This document shows, in pieces, positions 1 to 10,056 of a DNA stretch of 46,837 nt (the first letter of the stretch is position 1; every line of letters starts with the position of its first letter). Location: assembly GCA_017621035.1 (NCBI GenBank), contig JAGATY010000077.1:1-46837 (forward strand), given 5' to 3'. The notes below the pieces were generated by a model. That model worked only from the letters and a program-made list of their open reading frames with translations, was not told the DNA's origin and ran no database searches. This DNA comes from Bacteroides sp. Lineage in GTDB: Bacteria > Bacteroidota > Bacteroidia > Bacteroidales > Bacteroidaceae. A program made the position numbers and the translations under genes.

Positions 1-2
1 GG

Positions 3-80
3 ACTAATAATGTCAAAGTAACGCTGTTTGAGTCCACTAACGGACATTTTGGGAACGGCAGACTCAAAATCGCGGCATGA
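3..80 (+). CDS. C-terminal fragment of an unidentified protein
   Basis: An open frame runs from the left edge of the window to a TGA at 78-80, giving about 25 residues that end in GNGRLKIAA. No start is present, so this is the tail of a gene lying mostly outside the window. A GC-rich hairpin follows 25-30 nt downstream, where a terminator would be expected, and this supports a real gene end. The fragment is too short for me to assign a family. Its residue pattern (VTLFESTNGHF) would suit a beta-rich secreted protein, but that is only an impression. Confidence 0.4.
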   Translation, partial: TNNVKVTLFESTNGHFGNGRLKIAA

Positions 81-103
81 CCATAGAAAGGAAGAACGAT
101 GAA

Positions 104-140
104 ATAAAAAGAGGGCGCGCCGATTTTTGACACGCCCTCA
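104..140 (+). terminator. GC-rich hairpin, terminator-like, missing its 3' T-tract
   Basis: GAGGGCGCG at 111-119 pairs with CACGCCCTC at 131-139 (eight of nine positions) around a T-rich loop. An A-tract precedes the stem (106-110). The T-tract expected after the stem for the plus-strand gene ending at 80 is absent. Instead the sequence changes directly into what reads as the mature N-terminus of the next gene, which suggests a recombination junction at about 140. Confidence 0.5.
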
Positions 141-167
141 TCGTGCAGCAATGAGTTAGATGAAGCA

Positions 168-1418
168 TTGCAGCCCGCCCATAATGGCACGTTGCAATTC
201 GTTGTCAGTGACTTCCCCGCCTTCGGAGAAGACCCGGAGACCCGTGCCATCGGCACACAAGATGCCGGCAAGGCCGCTTGGGAGAAGGACGATGAAATCA
301 TCGTCGAACTCAACTCATCGAAGTATGGTACACAGTTCGCCACACTCATCTACGACAGCTCCCAGTGGAACTTGAACGGCAGCCTCTTGTACCTTGAAAA
401 CGAGACGCCCGTCGTCTACGCCTACTATGCACCGTGCTACGAGGTGACAGGCAACACGATGAACTTGAGAACAGGTATGCTGGATGGAATGACAGAATAT
501 CTTGAGGCATTTGATTGTCAAGTAGAAAACAACACAATCAGCATCAGCTTCGAAGATGTGACCCGTGATTACAGCCGCCTGCGCATCGTAGGATTGGCAA
601 ATCAGACGTTGACCGTTACCACTACCGACTTCACTCCCGCAGCAGCAACCTCAGAAGCGACGGAGGCATACACCCTAACCGCCGACAGCTTAGGCAACAC
701 CTACCTCTATGGCACCTTTGCCAAAGACGCGACCGTAACTGTAAAGCAGGGAACAGCCACTCTTGCCGGCTTCACTTTCTCCGAAGACAAAGGCTTTGCC
801 AACGGTACAGAGCACAATAAGAGCTACGCGCTGGATGCAAGAGTCGCGCAAGTTACCGAGGAGTACATCGATGCCTTGGTGGAGACACTCAAGGCCAATG
901 CGGATAACGATACTTCCACGGTTATAACAGGTAATGCTATGATAACTGTGGACGGGGAGAACAAGACCGCCATTGGCGAAGCCATTTCTCGCTTGTCGGA
1001 CGATGAGGATTATTACGGCAAGATTGATTTGATTCTTCAGGACGCTACGGAAATCATTGACCAAGAATTTGCTTATGCATACGCCCTTAACAGCATCACC
1101 CTTCCCAAAGTCACGAAGTTAGGAAGTGAGGCTTTTGCATGGTGCGAATATCTGACGAAAATTACATTTGAGTCTGTTGTTACAGCAGGTATCGAGAATG
1201 GTTCTGACGTATTTCGGGACGTTGGATACGCTTATGATGGTAGTTCAACTACCAGCTGTGACCTTTTCCTCAATTGCGAACAGGAAAATGCCGAATTAGA
1301 GTACCAGCCGTACATAGACGTCGACGATACTTATTGGTGGTGGGAAACTGAGTGGAAGAGCTTCACGCTGACCCACTCCGGCGATAACATGTACTGCAAC
1401 GTATGTCTTGGATATTAG
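168..1418 (+). CDS. Fimbrillin-like / BspA-type lipoprotein lacking its signal peptide
   Basis: The first half resembles Bacteroidales fimbrillin-family lipoproteins: a conserved opening around LQFVVSDFPAF and TRAIGTQDAGKAAWEKDDEI, then an all-beta region. The last third (about residues 270-360) has BspA-like LRR_5 character (ALNSITLPKVTKLGSEAFAWC). Such proteins are exported lipoproteins of surface appendages or adhesins. Only a TTG at 168 is available as start. Yet the frame is open back to 108, and coding similarity appears to begin at 141-146 with S-C-S-N-E, which looks like the lipobox cysteine of an intact relative. The ATG at 99 is in frame but is followed by TAA after one codon. No hydrophobic signal precedes the cysteine, so the gene is probably a 5'-truncated pseudogene or silent cassette. 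Family assignment is fairly confident; expression is doubtful. Confidence 0.6.
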   Translation: MQPAHNGTLQFVVSDFPAFGEDPETRAIGTQDAGKAAWEKDDEIIVELNSSKYGTQFATLIYDSSQWNLNGSLLYLENETPVVYAYYAPCYEVTGNTMNLRTGMLDGMTEYLEAFDCQVENNTISISFEDVTRDYSRLRIVGLANQTLTVTTTDFTPAAATSEATEAYTLTADSLGNTYLYGTFAKDATVTVKQGTATLAGFTFSEDKGFANGTEHNKSYALDARVAQVTEEYIDALVETLKANADNDTSTVITGNAMITVDGENKTAIGEAISRLSDDEDYYGKIDLILQDATEIIDQEFAYAYALNSITLPKVTKLGSEAFAWCEYLTKITFESVVTAGIENGSDVFRDVGYAYDGSSTTSCDLFLNCEQENAELEYQPYIDVDDTYWWWETEWKSFTLTHSGDNMYCNVCLGY

Positions 1419-1435
1419 AAACCCTCGCCAACCCC

Positions 1436-1660
1436 ACTCAACGGGTGCAAGACACCGTCCCAACTCGGGAAAGCCTCCGCAACCGTTGAGTGACACTGTC
1501 CCGACCCCGGGAAAGTGCTTTGCAACCGTTGAGTAACGCCGTCCCAGCCTCGGGAAAGTGCTTTGCAACCGTTGAGTGGCACTGTCCCGCCCCGGGAAAG
1601 CCTCTGCAACCGCTGAGTGGCGTTGTCCCGCCCCCGGGACAGTGTCTTGCAACCGATGAG
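1436..1660 (+). repeat. Tandem array, 43-bp period, five units (array 1)
   Basis: The head GCAACCGNTGAG recurs at 1479, 1522, 1565, 1606 and 1649 (steps 43, 43, 41, 43). Each unit also carries an imperfect palindrome of the form TCCCG...CGGGA. The array starts 18 nt after the preceding stop codon. Its two ends (about 1437-1457 and 1640-1660) are imperfect inverted copies of each other. It belongs to the same sequence family as the array at 16579-16831 but lies in the opposite orientation. Confidence 0.85.
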
Positions 1661-1683
1661 AACCATCAGAACCCATTTTTTAT

Positions 1684-1767
1684 GAACACAGAGACACAAA
1701 AACACAGAGAATCGTTCGTAGTTGACAGTTGATAATTAACCCTCCGTGTCTCCGTGTCTCTGTGTTC
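1684..1767. repeat. Inverted ACACAGAGAC repeat
   Basis: Positions 1684-1710 (GAACACAGAGACAC...) are inverted at 1741-1767 (...TGTCTCTGTGTTC). The spacer holds a GTTGACAGTTGATAATT motif that also recurs elsewhere. The same 9-10 bp module (ACAGAGACAC, with GGAG variants) forms the palindrome at 4505-4592 and flanks the element at 2633-2868. Together with array 1 it fills the 392-bp gap before the next gene, where I see no other gene. Confidence 0.7.
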
Positions 1768-1810
1768 CAAATCAAAATCATTATTATAAACCATTTAATA
1801 CATTTGAAAG

Positions 1811-2608
1811 ATGAAGCAGATAGAAAACTTCAAGATTGGAAACCTCCGCACCGAGGAGGACTTCGGCTTCCAGAAACGAGTGGAAACCGCCGCCCTGGCC
1901 ATGCTCGACCAGGAGAGTGACAAGGCCATGGTGGACGCCTACGTGGCCGCCCTGGCACAGTTTGACGCCGCCCTGAAGCAGAGCCAGAAGAACAGTCAGA
2001 CCGAGGCCGTGACCGAAGCCGACGCCGCCTTCGACGCCCTCTACACCAACGCCTACGCCCTGGCCCGCATCCTGCCCGCCCATCCCACTGCCGAGGCCGC
2101 CGAGGCCGGAAAGGTCATCCTCGCCATGTTCGACAAGTACGGCTCCATCACCCGCCTGGGCTACAACGAGGAGTACGGCGCCGCCCACAACCTGCTGCAA
2201 GACCTGGCCACCCTCACCGCCGACCAGCTCACCGCCACCGCCTTCACCCCCTGGCTGGAAGCGCTGAACCTGGCCTGCGCCCGCTTCCAGATAGCCCGCG
2301 AGAGCAAGGCCACCGAAGACGCCGCCCGCGTCACCGGCCTGGTGAAGGACGCCCGCACCGCCGCCGACACGGCCTACAAGACCCTCGTGCAGAAAGTCAA
2401 CGCCCTCTGCGTCGTCATGGGCGAGGAGCACTACGCCGCCTTCATCGACCAGGTGAACGTCTATGTGGCCGACGCGCAAGCCACGCTGAAGTCCCGCGCC
2501 ACGCGCTCGGCGAACAAGAGTACGGAGGAGGGAGAAGAGAGTACAGAAAACGGAGAACAGAGTACAGATACAGATACAGATACGTCGAATGAGTATCCGA
2601 TAGAGTAA
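1811..2608 (+). CDS. DUF6261-type protein, function unknown
   Basis: A 265-residue protein with no signal peptide and no membrane segments, rich in Ala, Glu and Lys and apparently largely helical. The opening MKQIENFKIGNLRTEEDFGF and the overall layout match my recollection of DUF6261 proteins, which occur almost only in Bacteroidetes and have no known function. The last 30 or so residues change to a low-complexity acidic tail (STEEGEE, TDTDTDT). That tail is encoded by GAGTACAG/ACAGAG repeat DNA which continues past the stop codon, so the C-terminus probably grew from repeat sequence. A TACATTTG motif at 1799-1806 lies only 4 nt before the ATG, too close for a normal leader. Codon use is strongly GC-rich. 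Confidence 0.6.
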   Translation: MKQIENFKIGNLRTEEDFGFQKRVETAALAMLDQESDKAMVDAYVAALAQFDAALKQSQKNSQTEAVTEADAAFDALYTNAYALARILPAHPTAEAAEAGKVILAMFDKYGSITRLGYNEEYGAAHNLLQDLATLTADQLTATAFTPWLEALNLACARFQIARESKATEDAARVTGLVKDARTAADTAYKTLVQKVNALCVVMGEEHYAAFIDQVNVYVADAQATLKSRATRSANKSTEEGEESTENGEQSTDTDTDTSNEYPIE

Positions 2609-2632
2609 AGAGGACAGAGAACAGAGAACAGA

Positions 2633-2868
2633 GGATGGCACGCGGATGACGCGGATTGGGGCGGATGACCGCAGATTTTTCTTTTATTCTTAATCAAAAC
2701 GAGACCTGTGTCAAAATTCCCTCCTCCGTGTCATTTTTCGCTTCGCTCAACAACTCGTCTGAGGAACGAAGTGACGAAGAATGACACGACATTCTGATAG
2801 TCGTTTCCCTTTTTGATACAATCCCTAAAAAAAATCTGCGGTCATCCGCCCCAATCCGCGTGCCATCC
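2633..2868. repeat. MITE-like element with about 40-bp terminal inverted repeats
   Basis: The left arm 2633-2680 and right arm 2830-2868 are inverted copies built on GCGGATTGGGGCGGATGACC. The left arm has an extra 9-bp TGACGCGGA duplication. The interior (about 150 bp) holds a second long imperfect hairpin (GTGTCATT... near 2736 pairing with ...AATGACAC near 2785) and no ORF. An ACAGAG/CTCTGT module flanks both arms. This fills most of the gap before the phosphodiesterase gene. Confidence 0.75.
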
Positions 2869-2911
2869 TCTGTGTCTCCGTGTCTCTGTGTTCGATAGTA
2901 CCAATCCCCTC

Positions 2912-2942
2912 TTGCACAAATCTCAATCTTATGCTACCTTTG
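2912..2942 (+). promoter_or_regulatory. Bacteroidetes-type promoter for the phosphodiesterase gene
   Basis: TTG at 2912-2914 and TACCTTTG at 2935-2942 are separated by 20 nt, matching the Bacteroidetes -33/-7 pattern. The start codon at 2972 gives a short leader. Confidence 0.65.
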
Positions 2943-2971
2943 CGGCACTAACCCTAAAAAGTATATCGAGT

Positions 2972-3754
2972 ATGAAAGGAAAGAAGATTATGACGGTGCT
3001 GGCATGGGCACTCTGCTTAGCGGCAGGCGTGCAGGCTCAGCAGACAGAGGTGATTGCCCACCGGGGCTACTGGAAAACGGAAGGGTCGGCACAGAACTCG
3101 CTGACGGCACTGGTAAAGGCGGACGGAATAGGCTGCTACGGCTCGGAGTTTGATGTGTGGCTGACAGCTGACGACCGGTTGGTGGTGAATCATGACACCA
3201 AGTTCAAAGGCGTGACGCCCGAGGAGGCCACGGAGCGCGTTTGCACCTCGGTGGTGCTGGACAACGGCGAACAGCTGCCCACGCTGAAACAGTATCTGCA
3301 GATAGGCAAGGCACTGAAGACGAAGCTGGTGCTGGAGTTCAAGGTGAGCAAGCTGTCGGAAGAGCGGCAGACGCTGGGCGTGGAGAAAATCGTGGCTCTG
3401 GTGAAGGAGATGGGGCTGGAGGAGCGCACGGAGTACATCGCCTTCTCGCTACACGCCACGAAGGAGTTCATCCGCCTGGCACCGAAAGGAACACCCGTCT
3501 ACTACCTGAACGGTGACCTCAGTCCGCAAGCGCTGAAAGAGATAGGGGCGGCAGGACCGGACTATCACCACTCCGTCTTCAAGAAGAATCCCACCTGGAT
3601 AAAGCAGTGCCACGACCTGGGCATGAAGGTGAACGCCTGGACGGTGAACGATGCGGAGACAATGCAATGGCTCATCCGCGAACAGGCAGACTTCATCACC
3701 ACCAACGAGCCGGAACTGCTGCAGCAGGTTATCAGCGAAGAGAAGAAGAAGTAA
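2972..3754 (+). CDS. Glycerophosphodiester phosphodiesterase family protein
   Basis: Predicted to hydrolyse glycerophosphodiesters to glycerol-3-phosphate and an alcohol, probably in the periplasm. The chosen ATG gives 260 residues opening with a Sec signal (MKGKKIMTVLAWALCLAAGVQAQ); the frame is open upstream but only through repeat DNA. GDPD family residues are visible: H30-R31 in IAHRGYW, E59 and D61 in GSEFDVW, and H74 in VVNHD. A late VNAWTVN motif and ITTNEPE near the C-terminus are also typical. The length suits a single catalytic domain. The next gene follows 32 nt later and encodes an outer-membrane barrel, so the two probably share a transcript. Substrate specificity is unknown. Confidence 0.85.
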   Translation: MKGKKIMTVLAWALCLAAGVQAQQTEVIAHRGYWKTEGSAQNSLTALVKADGIGCYGSEFDVWLTADDRLVVNHDTKFKGVTPEEATERVCTSVVLDNGEQLPTLKQYLQIGKALKTKLVLEFKVSKLSEERQTLGVEKIVALVKEMGLEERTEYIAFSLHATKEFIRLAPKGTPVYYLNGDLSPQALKEIGAAGPDYHHSVFKKNPTWIKQCHDLGMKVNAWTVNDAETMQWLIREQADFITTNEPELLQQVISEEKKK

Positions 3755-3786
3755 TAACTATCAGATTGTTTAACCTAAAAGAAAGA

Positions 3787-4488
3787 ATGAAAATGAACAG
3801 ATTGAAAATGAACATGGCGGCAGTTGCTTTGGCCCTCATTATGCCACTGGCGGTCGCTGCACAGGAGAAAGTAGAAGCCTCGGTAGGCGCAGACGTGGTA
3901 AGCAGCTACCTCTGGCGCGGTCAGGACCTGGGCGGTGTAAGCATTCAGCCGGAAGTGAGCGTGTCGTACAAGGGACTGTCACTCACAGCGTGGGGTTCGG
4001 TAGGCATCGAGAGCAGCGACACGAAGGAGATAGACCTGACGCTGGGCTACGAAACCGGTGGATTCAGCATCTCCATCACCGACTATTGGACAAACGAGAA
4101 TCCCAAGTACTTTCACTACGGTGCCCGCAGCACGAGCCACGTGTTTGAAGCACAGGTGGGATACGACTTCGGCCCCGTGGCCGTGAACTGGTTCACCAAC
4201 TTTGCCGGTGCCGATGGCGTGAACAAGGACGACAAGCGAGCCTACTCATCATACATCAGTCTGGCTGCCCCCTTCACCTTGGGCGGACTGGAGTGGACGG
4301 CCGAAGTGGGTGCCACACCTTGGGCAACGGACTACTACGAGGCGAGCGGCTTCTCGGTAATCGACATCAGTCTGGAAGTTTCCAAGGAAATCAAGATAAC
4401 CGACTCCTTCAGCCTGCCACTGTTTGCCAAGCTGGCTTGCAATCCCCGCACTGAGGCCACTCACTTTGCCGTGGGACTGAGCTTCTGA
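3787..4488 (+). CDS. Predicted outer-membrane beta-barrel protein (TorF-like)
   Basis: A 233-residue exported protein. The start at 3787 (MKMNRLKMNM) gives a clean signal peptide ending AVAAQ; a frame open farther upstream overlaps the phosphodiesterase gene and lacks a signal. The mature part opens with VSSYLWRGQDLGG, the signature start of small TorF-type barrels. It continues as alternating polar/hydrophobic strands with aromatic girdles and ends in a terminal phenylalanine (FAVGLSF), the usual outer-membrane insertion signal. No ligand is evident. It sits 32 nt after the phosphodiesterase gene, so it may be a pore for the same class of small phosphorylated compounds, but this is inference from position. 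Confidence 0.7.
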   Translation: MKMNRLKMNMAAVALALIMPLAVAAQEKVEASVGADVVSSYLWRGQDLGGVSIQPEVSVSYKGLSLTAWGSVGIESSDTKEIDLTLGYETGGFSISITDYWTNENPKYFHYGARSTSHVFEAQVGYDFGPVAVNWFTNFAGADGVNKDDKRAYSSYISLAAPFTLGGLEWTAEVGATPWATDYYEASGFSVIDISLEVSKEIKITDSFSLPLFAKLACNPRTEATHFAVGLSF

Positions 4489-4504
4489 AGCAGAACAGGA
4501 TTCG

Positions 4505-4592
4505 GACACAGAGACACGGAGACGCAGAGGTTTTATTTCAAGTATTTGATTCTCTGAAATAAATCGACGCTGCGTCTCCGTGTCTCTGTGTC
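4505..4592. repeat. Perfect 23-bp inverted repeat (ACACAGAGAC family)
   Basis: Positions 4505-4527 are exactly inverted at 4570-4592. Inside them TTTATTTCA (from 4531) pairs with TGAAATAAA (from about 4554), so the transcript could form a long interrupted hairpin. It lies 16 nt after the barrel gene stop and may act as a terminator. No T-tract follows it. Confidence 0.8.
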
Positions 4593-4651
4593 TATACATC
4601 CTCTCCCCGCCCTCACCTAAAAACATTTTGCCACATTTTCCAGCAAATACT

Positions 4652-4681
4652 TTTGCAAATAGAAACTTGTTCGTATCTTTG
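4652..4681 (+). promoter_or_regulatory. Promoter for asnB
   Basis: TTTG at 4652-4655, an 18-nt spacer and TATCTTTG at 4674-4681, followed 48 nt later by the asnB start. Confidence 0.65.
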
Positions 4682-4728
4682 CCGAGCAAAAAGACAATTA
4701 AACAAGTAACCATAAATCACAAATCATT

Positions 4729-6408
4729 ATGTGTGGCATTGTAGCTATCTTTCAGATTAAGCAGCAGACGCAAGAGCTGCGCACCAAAGCATTGAAAATG
4801 TCTCAGAAACTTCGTCACCGCGGACCGGACTGGAGCGGCATCTATGTAGGAGGCAGCGCCATATTGGCACACGAACGCCTCTCCATCGTAGACCCTCAGA
4901 GCGGCGGACAACCCCTCTACTCGCCCGACAAGAAACAAGTGCTCGCCGTGAACGGAGAAATCTACAACCATCGTGACATCCGCGCCCGGTACAACGGAAA
5001 GTACAACTTCCAGACGGGAAGCGACTGCGAAGTCATCCTCGCCCTCTACCGCGACAAGGGCATCGACTTCTTAGAGGAACTGAACGGCATCTTTGCTTTC
5101 GCCCTCTACGATACGGAGACGGACGACTTCCTCATCGCCCGCGACCCTATCGGCGTGATACCTCTCTATATAGGCTTCGACGCCGACGGAAAGGTGTATT
5201 GCGCCAGCGAACTGAAGGCATTGGAAGGCTTCTGCGACCGCTACGAACCGTTCCTGCCCGGCCATTACTATCGGGGCAGCGAGGGACGAATGGTGAGGTG
5301 GTACAAACGAGACTGGATGGAGGCTCCCAAGACTTCTGCCGAAGAGAAGCAATCGCTAACCGCTCTTTCCGGAACAATCAAGGAGAGCTTGGAGGCAGCC
5401 GTGAAGCGGCAGTTGATGAGCGATGTGCCATACGGCGTGCTGCTTTCGGGCGGACTGGACTCTTCGGTCATCTCTGCCATTGCCAAGAAGTATGCCGCCA
5501 AGCGTGTGGAGACCGACGGACAAAAGGAAGCCTGGTGGCCGCAACTCCATTCGTTTGCCGTGGGATTGAAGGGCGCACCGGACTTGGCCAAGGCTCGCGA
5601 GGTGGCCGACTACATCGGCACCGTGCATCACGAAATCAACTACACCATTCAGGAGGGGCTGGATGCCATTCGCGACGTCATCTACTACATCGAGACTTAC
5701 GATGTGACCACCGTCCGCGCCTCCACACCCATGTATCTGCTGGCGCGTGTCATCAAGAGCATGGGCATCAAAATGGTGCTGAGTGGCGAAGGAGCGGACG
5801 AAGTGTTCGGCGGCTATCTCTACTTCCACAAGGCGCCCGATGCAAAGGCTTTCCACGAGGAGACCGTCCGCAAATTGGGCAAGCTCTACCTATATGATTG
5901 TCTGCGTGCCAACAAATCGCTCTCCGCATGGGGTGTCGAGGGTCGCGTACCTTTCCTCGACAAGGAATTTCTGGACATCGCCATGCGCCTCGACCCTGCC
6001 GTCAAGATGTGTCCGGGACAGGTCATCGAGAAGAAGATTGTGCGCGAAGCCTTTGCCGACATGCTTCCCGAGAGCGTGGCTTGGCGACAGAAGGAACAGT
6101 TCAGCGACGGTGTAGGTTATTCATGGATTGACACACTGAAAGCCGTCACCGCCGAAGCTGTGAGCGACGAACAAATGGCACGTGCTGCCGAACGCTTCCC
6201 CATCAACACCCCGATGAACAAGGAGGAATACTACTATCGCACCATCTTCGAGGAGCATTTCCCCAGCGAAAGTGCCGCTCGAAGCGTACCCCACGAGGCC
6301 AGCATCGCCTGCTCCACCGCCATCGCCCTGGAATGGGACAAAGCCTGGAAGGGACAGAACGAACCGAGCGGACGTGCGGTGAAAGGGGTGCACGAAGAAG
6401 CGTACTAA
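4729..6408 (+). CDS. asnB: Asparagine synthetase B (glutamine-hydrolysing)
   Basis: Converts aspartate, glutamine and ATP to asparagine, glutamate, AMP and PPi in the cytoplasm. The 559-residue length is typical of AsnB. The N-terminal glutaminase domain starts MCGIVAIF, and C2 becomes the nucleophile after Met removal. RHRGPD (about residues 30-35), LAVNGEIYNH and GSDCEVI follow as expected. The synthetase half carries the PPi loop SGGLDSS at about residues 240-246, and SGEGADEVFGGY and GVEGRVPFLD farther on. A glutamine synthetase gene begins 38 nt downstream, so the two probably form a nitrogen-assimilation operon in which one makes and the other uses glutamine. Very confident. Confidence 0.96.
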   Translation: MCGIVAIFQIKQQTQELRTKALKMSQKLRHRGPDWSGIYVGGSAILAHERLSIVDPQSGGQPLYSPDKKQVLAVNGEIYNHRDIRARYNGKYNFQTGSDCEVILALYRDKGIDFLEELNGIFAFALYDTETDDFLIARDPIGVIPLYIGFDADGKVYCASELKALEGFCDRYEPFLPGHYYRGSEGRMVRWYKRDWMEAPKTSAEEKQSLTALSGTIKESLEAAVKRQLMSDVPYGVLLSGGLDSSVISAIAKKYAAKRVETDGQKEAWWPQLHSFAVGLKGAPDLAKAREVADYIGTVHHEINYTIQEGLDAIRDVIYYIETYDVTTVRASTPMYLLARVIKSMGIKMVLSGEGADEVFGGYLYFHKAPDAKAFHEETVRKLGKLYLYDCLRANKSLSAWGVEGRVPFLDKEFLDIAMRLDPAVKMCPGQVIEKKIVREAFADMLPESVAWRQKEQFSDGVGYSWIDTLKAVTAEAVSDEQMARAAERFPINTPMNKEEYYYRTIFEEHFPSESAARSVPHEASIACSTAIALEWDKAWKGQNEPSGRAVKGVHEEAY

Positions 6409-6446
6409 GCAACCCATCAAACCACAAGAGTTATCATAATAGGCTT

Positions 6447-8636
<2,190 letters not shown>

Positions 8637-8684
8637 CACCCCTCCCCGAGAAATATTTCTTTTGTTGGTTGTTTTAAGTTTGCA

Positions 8685-8726
8685 AGGAGGCAAATCGTCG
8701 TGAGATGAGTTGCCTCCTATTCTTTT
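8685..8726 (+). terminator. Rho-independent terminator after glutamine synthetase
   Basis: AGGAGGCAA at 8685-8693 pairs exactly with TTGCCTCCT at 8710-8718, followed by a T-rich stretch (TTCTTTT). It closes the asnB-glnN unit. Confidence 0.8.
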
Positions 8727-8761
8727 ACCCCGACGCCGAAAACTATTTGCAGAATATTCCG

Positions 8762-8769
8762 TAGCTTTG
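8762..8769 (+). promoter_or_regulatory. -7 element upstream of HAD hydrolase gene
   Basis: TAGCTTTG matches the TAnnTTTG consensus 26 nt before the start codon. The nearest TTTG (8746-8749) is too close for a normal -33 element, so only the -7 box is supported. Confidence 0.4.
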
Positions 8770-8795
8770 CCCCCTCAAACTAAAAAGCCATCCCT

Positions 8796-9464
8796 ATGAC
8801 AACAACAGAACCAAGCAAGAGACCCAAACTCATCATCCTTGACTTCGACGGAACCCTGGGCGACACCCAAAGCATCATCGTACGCACCATGCACCAGACC
8901 CTGCAGGAGCTGAATCTGCCCGACTGCACCGACCAGCAGTGCGCCTCCACCATCGGACTGCCCCTGAAACAGTGCTTCACTACCCTGATGCCCATGACCG
9001 ACGAGATGGGCGACCGCTGTGCCGAGGTCTACACCCGCATCTTCTTCCAAAACAACCGCCCCGGTGCCGTGCCACCCTTCCCCCACGTCATCGAAACCCT
9101 CGAGGAACTCCACCGACAAGGCCACACCCTCACCATCGCCAGCAGCCGAGGCCGCGATACCCTGCTCGACTTCGTAAAGTCAATGGGATTAAGTGAAATC
9201 ATCACCTACATCCTCAGTGCCAACGACACCACCCTGGCCAAACCCCACCCCGAACCCGTACTGAAAACATTGGAACACTTCTCCTGCCCTCCGGAAGATT
9301 GCTTGGTTGTGGGCGACATGACCTACGACATCCTGATGGGCCGCCGTGCCGGTGCCAAAACCTGTGGCGTGACCTACGGCAACGGCACCCCCGCCGACCT
9401 CATCCAAGCCGGTGCCGACTTCCTGATAGATGACTTTGGGCAGCTGCCGGGGATTCTGGAGTAA
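8796..9464 (+). CDS. HAD-superfamily phosphatase (phosphoglycolate phosphatase-like)
   Basis: A 222-residue cytoplasmic HAD hydrolase. Motif I is ILDFDGTLGDT with the nucleophile and acid at D16 and D18. Motif II is the serine in TIASSRGRD, motif III the lysine in AKPHPEP, and motif IV GDMTYDILMGRRAG with the metal-binding aspartates. A helical cap lies between motifs I and II (about residues 20-85), as in PGP/beta-phosphoglucomutase-like subclass I enzymes. The substrate cannot be told from the sequence. The gene has its own -7 element after the glnN terminator and is followed by about 1 kb of repeats, so it is likely monocistronic. Confidence 0.88.
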   Translation: MTTTEPSKRPKLIILDFDGTLGDTQSIIVRTMHQTLQELNLPDCTDQQCASTIGLPLKQCFTTLMPMTDEMGDRCAEVYTRIFFQNNRPGAVPPFPHVIETLEELHRQGHTLTIASSRGRDTLLDFVKSMGLSEIITYILSANDTTLAKPHPEPVLKTLEHFSCPPEDCLVVGDMTYDILMGRRAGAKTCGVTYGNGTPADLIQAGADFLIDDFGQLPGILE

Positions 9465-9606
9465 GTGCACTACCTGAATTCGTCGAGTTACCCCATTCAC
9501 CACCCCCAAATAGAGGGAGCCATCCGCCTGCCGCCCGTTCCCCCCACCACAGCAGCAAGTACGGCGGGCTCCCCCCCTGCTTTCCCCCCTTCCTTCCCCT
9601 CCGAAA

Positions 9607-9683
9607 GGTCAACCCACCCCCTCCGCAGACCCAAACAACCCACCAAATGGGTCAACCTACCCCCTACGTAGACCCAAAAACTA
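9607..9683 (+). repeat. 43-bp repeat, two units, GGGTC...GACCC family
   Basis: CAGACCC at 9626 and TAGACCC at 9669 are 43 bp apart, within units of the form GGTCAACC-CACCCCCT-C-GACCC. This is the reverse-complement version of the five-unit array at 32855-33060. Confidence 0.7.
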
Positions 9684-9765
9684 TCCCCGGACCATCCTCC
9701 ACCCCCGGACCCTCCCCCAACCCCTCCACAAGGGAGGGGAGGAGGATGCGCGGTGGGTGGGAAAA

Positions 9766-9951
9766 GTATCTGAAGGGAGGGGCGGGAGTATCTGAAGGGG
9801 GAAAGCGGAGTAGCTGAAGGGGGAAGCGGGAGTATCTCAAGGAGGGATGGGAGTATCAGAAGGGGGAAGCGGAGTATCTGAAGGAGGAGGCGGAGTATCT
9901 GAAGGGGGGGAAGTGGGAGTAGCTCAAGGGGAAAGTAGGAGTATCTCAAGT
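9766..9951 (+). repeat. Tandem array with 21-22 bp period, nine units
   Basis: GTATCTGAAGG and variants start at 9766, 9788, 9810, 9832, 9853, 9874, 9895, 9919 and 9941. The strand is almost entirely purine. Shorter copies of the same unit occur at 32309-32360 and, inverted, around 32735-32795. The period is half that of the 42-43 bp arrays. No gene is visible anywhere between 9465 and 10440. Confidence 0.8.
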
Positions 9952-10056
9952 CCCCCTCAACGAGGGGGTGGCGCAACGCGACGGGGGAGGTTAAACCAAG
10001 TTGAAAGATAAAAGATGAAAGTTGACAGTTATAGGGGTACAGTTATATAATTGGTA

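Noticed and set aside
1490-1732. 80-codon ORF across array 1
   Set aside because: Open only because repeat units lack stops in that frame; product is periodic with no recognisable domain or start site.
9497-9976. 159-codon minus-strand ORF over the 22-bp array
   Set aside because: Leu/Pro-rich translation of a purine-rich repeat, no start context, no homology-like features.
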